DNA from: an uncultured Bacteroidales bacterium
Lineage (GTDB): Bacteria > Bacteroidota > Bacteroidia > Bacteroidales > Paludibacteraceae
Reading direction: 5' to 3'
Length of the DNA stretch: 64,000 bases
Assembly: GCA_934667275.1 (NCBI GenBank)
Contig: CAKULK010000006.1
Location: 1-64,000, forward strand
In this document: piece by piece, positions 42,801 through 50,470 of the stretch
Position numbering within the stretch: position 1 is the first letter of the stretch
Layout: each line of letters opens with the position of its first letter
Program-made: the position numbers and the translations under genes
The notes under the pieces: generated by a model
Seen by the model: only the letters and a program-made list of their open reading frames with translations
Told to the model about the DNA's origin: nothing
Database searches by the model: none

Positions 42801-43223
42801 CTATTTCTTTTGCAGATGTTCTTTGCGCATTTGCTCGTCGTCGTAAATCCGCTGTATCTGCGAGGGGGCAAGTACGGTGCGCAACTTATGGTAGTACTCC
42901 TCGCGGATATTCAGAATACTCCGTTGGCGTTCAAAGCGTGTGCGTATAGCCGCTTCTATCTCGTCTTCGGTAGGCGTTGTTGTGGCTTTCTCCTTTTTAT
43001 ACAGCAGTTTTACTCCTTGCAGTTTCTTGCTGTAGTCGGTGTAGATATTGCGGAAATGTTCCGCCTGCTCACCCGTTAGACCAAAACTCTGAATATACAT
43101 ATTGGTTTGTTCCACCAACTGTTTTTCGCGAGCGCCTCGTCTTTGTTCCTTACTTTGATTGTCCTCTGCCACGATACTCATACTGCATACCAGTACCAGC
43201 ACCATAATAAAATAACGTTTCAT
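42801..43223 (-). CDS. Periplasmic Spy/CpxP-like protein
   Basis: The 140-aa protein has a signal peptide (MKRYFIMVLVLVCSMSIVAE) and a small all-helical body with repeated LTxxQ-like segments: 'GLTGEQAEHFRNIYTDYSKK' and 'VLAPSQIQRIYDDEQMRKEH'. Spy/CpxP relatives are periplasmic chaperones or metal/stress sensors, and in Bacteroidota they often accompany an ECF sigma factor, as here. It is first in the run Spy-sigma-esterase-czcA-tolC. A perfect 14-bp palindrome lies 34 bp upstream. Confidence 0.75.
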   Translation of the reverse strand: MKRYFIMVLVLVCSMSIVAEDNQSKEQRRGAREKQLVEQTNMYIQSFGLTGEQAEHFRNIYTDYSKKLQGVKLLYKKEKATTTPTEDEIEAAIRTRFERQRSILNIREEYYHKLRTVLAPSQIQRIYDDEQMRKEHLQKK

Positions 43224-43256
43224 ACTTTTTGTTTTTAAGAGTTTAACTTGTTGTTT

Positions 43257-43270
43257 AGAAGTGCACTTCT
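43257..43270. promoter_or_regulatory. Perfect 14-bp palindrome (possible operator)
   Basis: AGAAGTGCACTTCT lies 34 bp upstream of the Spy-like start. It could be an operator for the stress/efflux operon; no TAnnTTTG promoter is obvious next to it, which would fit control by an alternative sigma factor. Confidence 0.45.
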
Positions 43271-43399
43271 ATTTGTAAGATGCAATTAGAAACAAAAAGT
43301 TAAATCTCCAACGTATTTTTTTCAATCCGAACTATCCCCTAATCCCTAATTCTTCATTCATAATTCCCCTCTCTGTGCGCCAACCTCACGCCGACTACT

Positions 43400-43443
43400 A
43401 CGGTACATACACGGTAGATATACGGTTGATACACGGTTGATTG
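43400..43443. repeat. Four tandem 11-bp units
   Basis: ACGGTACATAC, ACGGTAGATAT, ACGGTTGATAC, ACGGTTGATTG in the gap between the Spy-like gene and the ICMT gene. Same unit length as 5206-5249. Confidence 0.65.
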
Positions 43444-43481
43444 TGCTAACCATATAATACCCTTGCAACACCTTTGCCGTA

Positions 43482-44075
43482 TCACAAATATCGCCGTACT
43501 TTCTTGCAATACGCCTCATACGGTGCCCCGAAGGTGGCGCGGCAGTAGGGTTCCTCTTGGAGTATTTGCAAGTGGAGCATTACCACAGGGAACAGCGCAA
43601 AGACCAAATGCAGCAGGTTCGGAAACGCTATGAGCAGCCCGATATAGGTCAGGTCGAACCCTACAAAAGCGGGATTGCGGCTGATGCGGTAGATACCCGT
43701 TTGCACCAACTGCGTTTGGTCTTTCTCGGGTATGCCCGCCCGCCAACTGTCCGCCATCGTCAGCATAGCGGTGATAAAGAACACCACGCCCGTTGCCGCG
43801 ATTAGAAGCCCCGCCCATTGTAGTGCAAAGCAATCCCGCAGAAACGGAAGCAGCGTCCATTTGGGAAAGACGGCGATACTCAATACCTCCACAGGTACGA
43901 CTAATAGCGTTGCCGCACCCATCAGCCGCTCTATGCGCAGCACCCGCTTGGGCTTGCTGCCTACGCCGATTTGGTTGGTCTGTATGCCTTGTTTCCTTTG
44001 CGCTGCCTTCTTGCCGAAATATGCGGCATAGAAGATACCCAACAGGGCAAAGGCGATTATCTTGGTTGTCATCAT
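43482..44075 (-). CDS. ICMT/PEMT-type membrane methyltransferase
   Basis: The 197-aa protein has five hydrophobic spans and the signature of isoprenylcysteine-carboxyl-methyltransferase-like proteins: 'LVQTGIYRISRNPAFVGFDL' (SAM-binding RxxPxxxG), then a late 'QILQEEPYCRATFGAPYEAY' with the conserved E-E and Y. It would methylate a lipid or small hydrophobic acceptor in the inner membrane; the substrate is unknown in bacteria. It overlaps the GNAT gene upstream by 4 bp. Confidence 0.8.
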   Translation of the reverse strand: MMTTKIIAFALLGIFYAAYFGKKAAQRKQGIQTNQIGVGSKPKRVLRIERLMGAATLLVVPVEVLSIAVFPKWTLLPFLRDCFALQWAGLLIAATGVVFFITAMLTMADSWRAGIPEKDQTQLVQTGIYRISRNPAFVGFDLTYIGLLIAFPNLLHLVFALFPVVMLHLQILQEEPYCRATFGAPYEAYCKKVRRYL

Positions 44076-44545
44076 ACGTGTTGTTTATTGTCTGTCAGTT
44101 TCATTCGCAGTATCGGGAAAGCCTGTCCTTGGTCGTCGGTCTCGCTGCGCTCGTACACTTGAAAGCCCGTATGTTCGTATACGGCGGTCGCCAATGGGTT
44201 CTGCTCGTTCACATCGATATATTGCGCCCCTTGTTCGCGTATCGCCCACCGCAGCAACCGTCCGCCTACGCCTTTTCCGATATACTCGGGCGCCACAAAC
44301 AGCATCTCTATTTTCCGCTCCGCCACACCCGCAAAGCCGACAAGTTCCTCACCCTCTGCTGCTACTGCCAATACGGGTATCTCCCGTACCGCCTGCCGTA
44401 CCACAGGGCGCAACTGCTCTATGTCGCTCTCGGTCAGAAACCCGTGCGACACCCGCACACTCCTATCCCACAGCCCGACCAGTTGGTCTATGAACGCCGC
44501 TGTCCTATTGGTGCAGAGACTAATGTTGGTCGCTGTCTTCCACAT
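44072..44545 (-). CDS. GNAT-family N-acetyltransferase
   Basis: The 157-aa protein has the GNAT core: 'IPVLAVAAEGEELVGFAGVA', acetyl-CoA loop 'IEMLFVAPEYIGKGVGGRLL' (R/QxxGxG/A equivalent K-G-V-G-G-R) and 'YIDVNEQNPLATAVYEHTGF'. It resembles YjgM/YhbS-type small-molecule or protein acetyltransferases. The start overlaps the TIGR04076 gene by 26 bp and the stop overlaps the ICMT start, so three small enzymes are coupled. Confidence 0.85.
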   Translation of the reverse strand: MWKTATNISLCTNRTAAFIDQLVGLWDRSVRVSHGFLTESDIEQLRPVVRQAVREIPVLAVAAEGEELVGFAGVAERKIEMLFVAPEYIGKGVGGRLLRWAIREQGAQYIDVNEQNPLATAVYEHTGFQVYERSETDDQGQAFPILRMKLTDNKQHV

Positions 44546-44873
44546 CTATCCGTTCTATCTTGAAGATAACAGGGCGCGTACCATCATTGCAGCAGGCAAT
44601 CATCATCTTTTCGTCGTTTGTCCAGCCTTTCATTATGCTGCCGCCTTGCAATGCCGCATATACATAACGGCTTATGGCGTCCCATGCCTCAGAGCAGAAT
44701 TTGCCGTCCAGCATGTGCCAGAAGTCATCTCTGTCGCCGTTGCGCTCGAGTAGGAACTCGTCCCCCGGTTTGAAACAAGGGCATGGACCGCTATGAGGGT
44801 CTGCCAAATACTTCTCTTGATAATCCTTGAAACATTTACATTCAAGTACCGTAATCTTACATTTATGCTCCAT
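44520..44873 (-). CDS. TIGR04076 family protein
   Basis: The 117-aa protein matches the TIGR04076 pattern: 'KITVLECKCFKDYQEKYL', 'GPCPCFKPGDEFLLE', 'KFCSEAWDAISRYVYAALQG', 'WTNDEKMMIACCNDGTRPVI'. Conserved Cys residues (CPCF, FCSEAW, ACCNDG) suggest metal or redox chemistry, but the role is not known. It starts 32 bp after the S41 peptidase stop. Confidence 0.8.
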   Translation of the reverse strand: MEHKCKITVLECKCFKDYQEKYLADPHSGPCPCFKPGDEFLLERNGDRDDFWHMLDGKFCSEAWDAISRYVYAALQGGSIMKGWTNDEKMMIACCNDGTRPVIFKIERIDVEDSDQH

Positions 44874-44905
44874 AATTCTACTTTTCTTTTATCTGTTTGT
44901 GTATT

Positions 44906-46057
44906 TTACTTCTTGTCCGTTCTGCGAGTCCCTCCTTTTGGGGAGTCGGGTCGTTCTGCTATGTTTTTCACCCACGTATCCACGTTGTCGGTCAGGGTGT
45001 CGGGGTATGGCAGTTCGATACGCACATCGGGGGCGATGCCCGAGGCTTTGCTCGGGTGCCCGTCGTGCAGGAAGAGCGAAGACACCGTTGTCGGGTAGAA
45101 TACTTGTATGCGACTGTTGGGTAGATGGAACGGGAACAGATTGCCTGTCTCTGCCGCCCCAGCGCTGTTCTCTTTGCCGTAGATAGTATATCGCTCGCGG
45201 TCGGTGTAGTTCCTTGCCACGCGCAGGATAGTCTCCGCCGAACTGGCGGTTTTGCGGTCGATGATAAACGAGATATGTATCCGTGCATCGTGTGCGGGAA
45301 TGGCTTCGTCCTCTTCATCGTCCTCCGCGCCCACCTGTAAGAACATCGGTGCGGGGTCCTCGTTGTTGGCTATCTGCGCCAACAACCAATCCTGCATGGC
45401 GGGACTATAACGGTTGGCATAGGTGTTGCGGAACCAATAGGTCTCGGGCATAGTGGCTTGGTGGTCAATGAGCAAGGGCAGAAGCGGTATCCATATCATG
45501 TCGCTGCCACCGCTGTTGCCGCGCAAGTCGATAATCAGGTGCTTGCAGCCGCTTTGCAGGAATGTCTCCACTGCCTGCGCCACCCATTCGTTGGTGGGGT
45601 TTTGCCCCGCACACGACGGTATGCGCAGCAGCCATGTCTTTCTGTTTACGCGTTGCGACACCGCCTGCGGCGCATAGTTCATAAGGTGCTTATAATCAGG
45701 CGTGTCGCGGCGTTTATAGACCTGCCAAAACAGGTATTGGTCCACATAGAAATGGGCGTCGAAGTGCGCATTGAACCAATATACATATTCGCACGCGGCT
45801 TGCTTAATACCCCACTCGCCCCTGCCGATTTTTGCCCCGACGGAGTCTTTTAGTGCCAGATAATCAGCCTCGTACCCTGCCTTCATAATCGCAGGAAACG
45901 CTGCATAGTTCGCTTCGGTATAAGCCACCAAGTAGGCATAATCCTGTTTGTTCCGCGCGATACTGTCCTGCTGTATGTACGTTTCTGCGGTGGCGGTTGT
46001 AGCGGCAGTGAGCAACGCTGCGATGACGAAAATGCTCTTGTACAAAATCTTTTTCAT
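44906..46057 (-). CDS. S41-family (tail-specific) peptidase
   Basis: This 383-aa exported protein has a signal peptide (about 1-24), then an S41 catalytic domain: 'KHLIIDLRGNSGGSDMIWIP' (oxyanion strand) and 'FIIDRKTASSAETILRVARN' (nucleophile serine with the following E). The PDZ domain of classical Ctp proteases is not visible. It likely processes periplasmic or surface substrates. A low-conservation acidic patch 'EDDEEDEA' sits near 245. Confidence 0.8.
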   Translation of the reverse strand: MKKILYKSIFVIAALLTAATTATAETYIQQDSIARNKQDYAYLVAYTEANYAAFPAIMKAGYEADYLALKDSVGAKIGRGEWGIKQAACEYVYWFNAHFDAHFYVDQYLFWQVYKRRDTPDYKHLMNYAPQAVSQRVNRKTWLLRIPSCAGQNPTNEWVAQAVETFLQSGCKHLIIDLRGNSGGSDMIWIPLLPLLIDHQATMPETYWFRNTYANRYSPAMQDWLLAQIANNEDPAPMFLQVGAEDDEEDEAIPAHDARIHISFIIDRKTASSAETILRVARNYTDRERYTIYGKENSAGAAETGNLFPFHLPNSRIQVFYPTTVSSLFLHDGHPSKASGIAPDVRIELPYPDTLTDNVDTWVKNIAERPDSPKGGTRRTDKK

Positions 46058-46246
46058 AAGTTGCTTGTACTTTATGTTTGTTTACTTTCTATCTGTTGCC
46101 TATCCCTTGCTCATTCCTTGCGTATCCCTTGCTGTTTGACACGGGGATGACGCGATGAAGATATATAGGTATTTTAATACTTTCTGCATGGTTTATATTG
46201 TCATTAAGCCGTCATATTTACCACCTTTTTGAAATTTACCACCATT
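46058..46246. other. Spacer without a gene
   Basis: Contains pyrimidine-rich CCTTGC repeats (TATCCCTTGCTCATTCCTTG, TATCCCTTGC) near 46101-46134, of the same flavour as the repeats that code the TolC signal peptide. No frame or promoter recognised. Confidence 0.3.
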
Positions 46247-48343
46247 TTATGGGATGAGTATTCGGGTGGCGGTGGGGGTGTCAGTATTGGCGGTGCGGAC
46301 GATATAGATACCGCTATGGAGGGCGGAGAGGTCGATGTCCGTGCCGTAGGCGGTGAGCATGAGGCGACCTGCGGTGTCGTAAACGGCGACTGCGGTCGGA
46401 GTAGCGAAGAGCAATTGGCGGTTGCTGACTATCAGACCGTTGGCAACCTTGATAGAGGGCACGGCGGTGTCGTCGTATTGCAGGCGGGCATACGCCACAC
46501 CACCGCCCGTGTAGCAGGTGAACCAGATACGGCGGTTGGGCTCATCGATGGCGATATGTGTTGCCTCGTTGAGCGGCAAGCCCGAGTTGGCAACGCTGTA
46601 GAGGTGCCAGTCCGTGCCGTCGAACTGCGTGACACCCTTGTCGTCACCGATGGCAAGCCAGAGGTTGTTCAGCCCGTCCGCCTGTATGTCCCAAATGGTG
46701 TTGCTTGCCAGCGGGGAGTTGTCGACGGTGTAGGTCGTCGCCTGTCCGTTGCGCAGAACCGATAGCCCAAGACCGTATATATCGGGGTAGCGACTATTGC
46801 GGCAGTTGAACCACACGACATCATTTTTGTCCACACATACGGAAGCCACATAGTCGGACGCGAGCCCGTTGGCTGTAGTGTAGGCGGTAAAGCGGGTGCC
46901 GTCGAAACAAAGCAGTCCGCTGCCAAAAGTGCCGCACCAGACACGGTTCCGGCTGTCGAAGTCAAGGCTGTATATATAGTTTGTAGGGAGGTTGGTGTTG
47001 GCGGTGGTGTAGGCAGTCCATTGCCCGTTGTCGCGGCAGAAGATTCCTTGCGTGGTGGCGAGCCAGAGGCGGTTGCGGCGGTCGAAACGCATCTGGCAGA
47101 TGTAGGTGCCGGTGAACGGGTATTGGCTGTAGAGGTGCGCCGTGGTGTCGGTTGGGGTGATTTCGAGGAGGCACGTGTCGCTCTTGTTGAATGGCTTGAG
47201 CCATATATTGCCTTGATTGTCAGCCACTATCTCATCGATTTGGCGCATAGGCAGCACCTCGGTTGTGCCGTCGGCGGGGTTGAAAGCGAAAGCACCCGTC
47301 AGGGTACCCGTCCAGAAACGTCCGCGGGCATCCACGCAGCCGCCCAACATAGCCGATGCGGGTGCGGAAGGAAGGGTGAGGACGATGGGAGTGAGGGTGT
47401 TTTCCGTGAGCAAAAGCACTCCGTGTTGGCGGGTGCCAACGTAGATATTTGCACCGTCGATGTCGAGGCATTGGAAGGAATCATCGGCGTAAGGGATTGA
47501 GTATGTGGTGAATGTACGGCGGTCGTAGCGGCAAAGGTGGTAGTGGGTGCAGAACCAGATATTGCCCTGCGCGTCGAGTTGCACATCGACGACGGCATCC
47601 TCGGGGAGTAGAGTGTTGGCGGAGTTGTAGAGGGTCTGCGAGAGGTCGGTGTAGTGGAGCAGCCCCCGCGCAGTCGCCACCCAAAGGGAGTTGTCGGTGT
47701 CCACTGCGAGGGCGTTGGCATCGCCGTAGTTGTTGCACTTGCTGATGACCTCGCCCGCCGAGCGGTCGAGCATGCAGAGCGAGTACTGGCGGCGGTAGTC
47801 ATAAACGGTGAACCATAGTTGGCGGTTGTGGTCAAGGGCGATGTCGGTAACGGTGCAGTGGTTGCTCAGGGGGTTGACGTCGTAGGTGTTCAGCACCTGC
47901 CCGTTGTGCATCTGATAGAGTGCCAGCAAGCCGCCTGCCCATACGGTGTCGCCGTCGAAAGCCAGACTATGCATCCACTGACCGATGCGGAACCCCGCCG
48001 AGGCTTCAGTGTGGTTGAGCCAGCCGTCGGGGGTGTGCTGCGAGATACCATAGAAACGGTTGGTTGCCCATAACTCGTTGTCATGCACGGCGATAGACAG
48101 CACATAGTTGTCGGGAAGTCCGCTTTGTGCATGGTCAATAGCGCGTTGCTCGCCGGTATGCTTGTTGATTTGCACAATGCCGCCACCAATGGAGGAGGCA
48201 AAAAGATAATCGGCATCATGGGTGATGCAGGTGATAGTACTCTTGCTGTTGAGGTTCACCCAGTCAGTGAGACGCGTTTGGGCGTGGCTCAAGGTAAGGG
48301 TGAAGAGGGCAACAACCGCTATTATCCAACGTTTGCTTGGCAT
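46247..48343 (-). CDS. Secreted beta-propeller protein with type IX sorting domain
   Basis: The 698-aa protein has a signal peptide (MPSKRWIIAVVALFTLTLSH) and about twelve two-component-regulator-propeller (Reg_prop) units such as 'DNSLWVATARGLLHYTD', 'RNRLWLATTQGIFCRDNGQW' and 'RNRVWCGTFGSGLLCFDGTR'. A C-terminal Por-type sorting tail follows ('VYDTAGRLMLTAYGTDIDLS', 'LHSGIYIVRT'). It lacks the kinase part of hybrid two-component systems and so is probably an extracellular binding protein. It lies between the His-rich adaptor gene and the S41 peptidase. Confidence 0.82.
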   Translation of the reverse strand: MPSKRWIIAVVALFTLTLSHAQTRLTDWVNLNSKSTITCITHDADYLFASSIGGGIVQINKHTGEQRAIDHAQSGLPDNYVLSIAVHDNELWATNRFYGISQHTPDGWLNHTEASAGFRIGQWMHSLAFDGDTVWAGGLLALYQMHNGQVLNTYDVNPLSNHCTVTDIALDHNRQLWFTVYDYRRQYSLCMLDRSAGEVISKCNNYGDANALAVDTDNSLWVATARGLLHYTDLSQTLYNSANTLLPEDAVVDVQLDAQGNIWFCTHYHLCRYDRRTFTTYSIPYADDSFQCLDIDGANIYVGTRQHGVLLLTENTLTPIVLTLPSAPASAMLGGCVDARGRFWTGTLTGAFAFNPADGTTEVLPMRQIDEIVADNQGNIWLKPFNKSDTCLLEITPTDTTAHLYSQYPFTGTYICQMRFDRRNRLWLATTQGIFCRDNGQWTAYTTANTNLPTNYIYSLDFDSRNRVWCGTFGSGLLCFDGTRFTAYTTANGLASDYVASVCVDKNDVVWFNCRNSRYPDIYGLGLSVLRNGQATTYTVDNSPLASNTIWDIQADGLNNLWLAIGDDKGVTQFDGTDWHLYSVANSGLPLNEATHIAIDEPNRRIWFTCYTGGGVAYARLQYDDTAVPSIKVANGLIVSNRQLLFATPTAVAVYDTAGRLMLTAYGTDIDLSALHSGIYIVRTANTDTPTATRILIP

Positions 48344-48360
48344 AATTTGTAGGTTTGTAA

Positions 48361-48487
48361 GACCCCCTCCGACTCCCCCTTCGAGGGGGAGGGTTCAGAG
48401 ATTGGTCTGTGAATTATAAAGTTCAGAGATTGGTTTTACTAATGTCCCCGCTCTGAATCCCCCTCCTTTGGAGGGGTTGGGGAGGTC
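48361..48487. repeat. Paired G/C-rich palindromes forming one long inverted repeat
   Basis: GACCCCCTCC...GGGTTCAGAG (48361-48400) is an inverted partner of CTCTGAATCCCCCTCC...GGGGAGGTC (48451-48487). Each arm is itself a palindrome. GTTCAGAGATTGG occurs twice in the middle (48393-48405, 48421-48433). This BIME-like element fills the gap between the adaptor and propeller genes and could act as a terminator or transcript stabiliser. Confidence 0.65.
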
Positions 48488-48506
48488 TTGGAGTTATGTT
48501 GCGGTC

Positions 48507-49718
48507 TTAATGATTATGCGTGTGCCCGGGGATGACGGTGGCGCTTCCCGCTAATTTCACTTGCAGGGCGGCTTTGGTAACGACTGTCTCGCCTGACCGG
48601 AGGCCGCTTCTGACCAAGACACGCTCGCCATTGCTCTGACCGAGAGTAACCTCGCGTTTCATATAGCAGTCCTCGTCCAAGCGGACATATATATAATAGA
48701 GTCCCTGCTCCTCCGTAACGGCAGACAAAGGCACGGACAACGCCTGCTGACGGTCTGACAAGAGCAGATAGACATCAGCATACGCGCCGGAGACCAAGCC
48801 CGCCTTGTTGTCGAAACTGAACACCACCGGCACATATCCCGTCTGCGTATCCGATGTTCTGCCCACCGACAAGAGACGCCCGTTCAGGTCTGCCAGACGG
48901 TAGGTTGTCCCGCTGTAGGCAGGCACAAAATTCGCTCCGTGTATGCTGCCCAAACGGCTCCAATAGCGTTCAGGAACGTCCACCTGCAGCAGCAAATGCT
49001 GTGTCTGACTCACACTGAACAACGCCTGTCCCGCCTCCACATAGTCGCCGTTGCCGAAACTCAACCCGCTCACATAGCCGTCTTGCGGGGCTTTTATCTC
49101 AATGCAACCGTCGTCGGCTTTCTTGCCTTGCAGCGCCTCATATTGGGTCTTGGCGGTCTGATAGCGCAATGTAATCTGCTCCATCTCCTGCGCCGAAACT
49201 ATCTGATTATCAATCAATCCCTGCGCACGCTCATACTCCTTGCGGGCTGCCTCATATTGGATACGCGCCGTCTCCACCGGGTCGCTCGCCGCCATTCCGG
49301 AGACCGAGATATGCGCCAACACCTCACCGCGACGCACAGCCGAACCCTCGTTGAGCGTACGTTGCAACTTGATGACACCGCTCATCGCTGCCACCACCGA
49401 CTGCATTTTGTTGGTCGGCGTCGCCAACCGTCCCGACACTTTCACTGCCTCCTCAAACGGCGCAGCCACTATCGTCTCCGTCTCCAATCCCACAGCCGCA
49501 GCCTTTTCGGGCGAGAACACTATCTCTCCAGCCCGGTGCTCATGATGTTCCGCCGCCTCGTGGTCATCATGGTCATGCCCGCTGTGGGAGTGCTCATGGC
49601 TGTGTTCGCAGTGCTCATGGTCGTGGTCGTGATGCTCGTGTTGCTGCCCGTGGCACCCGCCCAACATCAATGCGGCGTACGCCATCAGTGCCATTAATAC
49701 AAAATGATTGAACTTCAT
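48507..49718 (-). CDS. His-rich RND periplasmic adaptor lipoprotein (CusB/CzcB type)
   Basis: The 403-aa protein begins with a lipoprotein signal ('MALMAYAALMLGGCHGQ', cysteine at the lipobox). About 45 residues then alternate H, D and E ('EHHDHDHEHCEHSHEHSHSG'), an obvious metal-binding segment. The MFP core follows, with 'VKVSGRLATPTNKMQSVVAA', lipoyl-like 'IKAPQDGYVSGLSFGNGDYV' and a hairpin of two helices at about 150-200. The C-terminus ends GHTHNH. It would bridge the CzcA pump and the TolC channel and deliver metal. Unusually for the family, pump and channel genes are 7 kb away (36974-41310). Confidence 0.9.
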   Translation of the reverse strand: MKFNHFVLMALMAYAALMLGGCHGQQHEHHDHDHEHCEHSHEHSHSGHDHDDHEAAEHHEHRAGEIVFSPEKAAAVGLETETIVAAPFEEAVKVSGRLATPTNKMQSVVAAMSGVIKLQRTLNEGSAVRRGEVLAHISVSGMAASDPVETARIQYEAARKEYERAQGLIDNQIVSAQEMEQITLRYQTAKTQYEALQGKKADDGCIEIKAPQDGYVSGLSFGNGDYVEAGQALFSVSQTQHLLLQVDVPERYWSRLGSIHGANFVPAYSGTTYRLADLNGRLLSVGRTSDTQTGYVPVVFSFDNKAGLVSGAYADVYLLLSDRQQALSVPLSAVTEEQGLYYIYVRLDEDCYMKREVTLGQSNGERVLVRSGLRSGETVVTKAALQVKLAGSATVIPGHTHNH

Positions 49719-49850
49719 ATTGCTATCTTGTTTGTAGATTTATATTATTTGTAATTGGTTGTCTGGCACTTATGTATAAATGCCATACTCCTGCGGCAAC
49801 AGATGCCACAGGCTATCAGTGTCCCTTACGCGATAAGGGATTGGGGGTGT

Positions 49851-50273
49851 CTAAATAAGAATGGAGCGGTTACTGATGGACACACCTCTCCCTGTAAGCG
49901 GGATAGTATGCCGAGTGTTTTCGTAAGTGTATGTCTCTATATTCGCCATGGCGAACAGGAGTATATCTTCCTCTATGGCGGGCAACACCACTACATCCAA
50001 TGCGGCGATTTCCGGCACCTGTATGGCGTGGCTGATACCGCCATCACTCACTTCCAAGCGGGTGAAGGTGCACCCGTCACCGTGGTGGCAACAATCCGCA
50101 CTATGGCATGGAACATGATGATGAACCCGGTCGCAAGAATGAGTAAGCACATGCTCCACACCCGCTTGGCGGCACTCGTCACAACAATAACGGACAAGAT
50201 TCATACCCGAACCCGCCCATACGAAGCACACTGCCAACACGATTGCGACACTATTTGCCAACCATTGTTTCAT
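49851..50273 (-). CDS. Small Cys/His-rich exported protein (HYC_CC_PP-like)
   Basis: This 140-aa protein has an N-terminal membrane or signal segment (MKQWLANSVAIVLAVCFVWA). A metal-ligand cluster follows: 'VRYCCDECRQAG', 'HSCDRVHHHVPCHSADCCHH', 'GDGCTF'. The rest is beta-type. Such proteins occur beside metal-efflux genes in Bacteroidota and likely bind Cu or Zn at the envelope. The frame opens 13 codons earlier (50312), but the promoter at 50282-50312 rules that start out. It is directly upstream of the His-rich adaptor gene on the same strand. Confidence 0.7.
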   Translation of the reverse strand: MKQWLANSVAIVLAVCFVWAGSGMNLVRYCCDECRQAGVEHVLTHSCDRVHHHVPCHSADCCHHGDGCTFTRLEVSDGGISHAIQVPEIAALDVVVLPAIEEDILLFAMANIETYTYENTRHTIPLTGRGVSISNRSILI

Positions 50274-50277
50274 TTTA

Positions 50278-50303
50278 TCTGCAAAATTACTGCTTTTTGC
50301 AGA
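50278..50303. promoter_or_regulatory. Inverted repeat over a promoter (candidate operator)
   Basis: TCTGCAAAA (50278-50286) and TTTTGCAGA (50295-50303) form a perfect 9-bp inverted repeat. It covers the minus-strand -7 element TAATTTTG (50282-50289); the -33 element TTGC is at 50309-50312, 19 bp upstream. A repressor bound here would block the Cys/His-rich protein and adaptor genes. The leader to the start at 50273 is only a few bases. Confidence 0.6.
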
Positions 50304-50340
50304 TATACGCAATACCTAATTATAATGAAATTCAATATGC

Positions 50341-50371
50341 TTGCTTTTAAAAAAGAAAAATTGTAACTTTG
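50341..50371 (+). promoter_or_regulatory. Promoter of the AraC-type regulator
   Basis: TTGC (50341-50344) and TAACTTTG (50364-50371) are 19 bp apart. The frame's first possible start (TTG at 50369) lies inside this element, so the ATG at 50471 is the likelier start, with a leader of about 95 bases. Confidence 0.65.
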
Positions 50372-50470
50372 CATGGTCGGAAGATTGCATTCCTATGCAG
50401 CATACTGCAATTAGACATATGTTTTTCAACTTTGGTGGCAAACGTCACTTTCTGCGTATATTCCCTTGCC

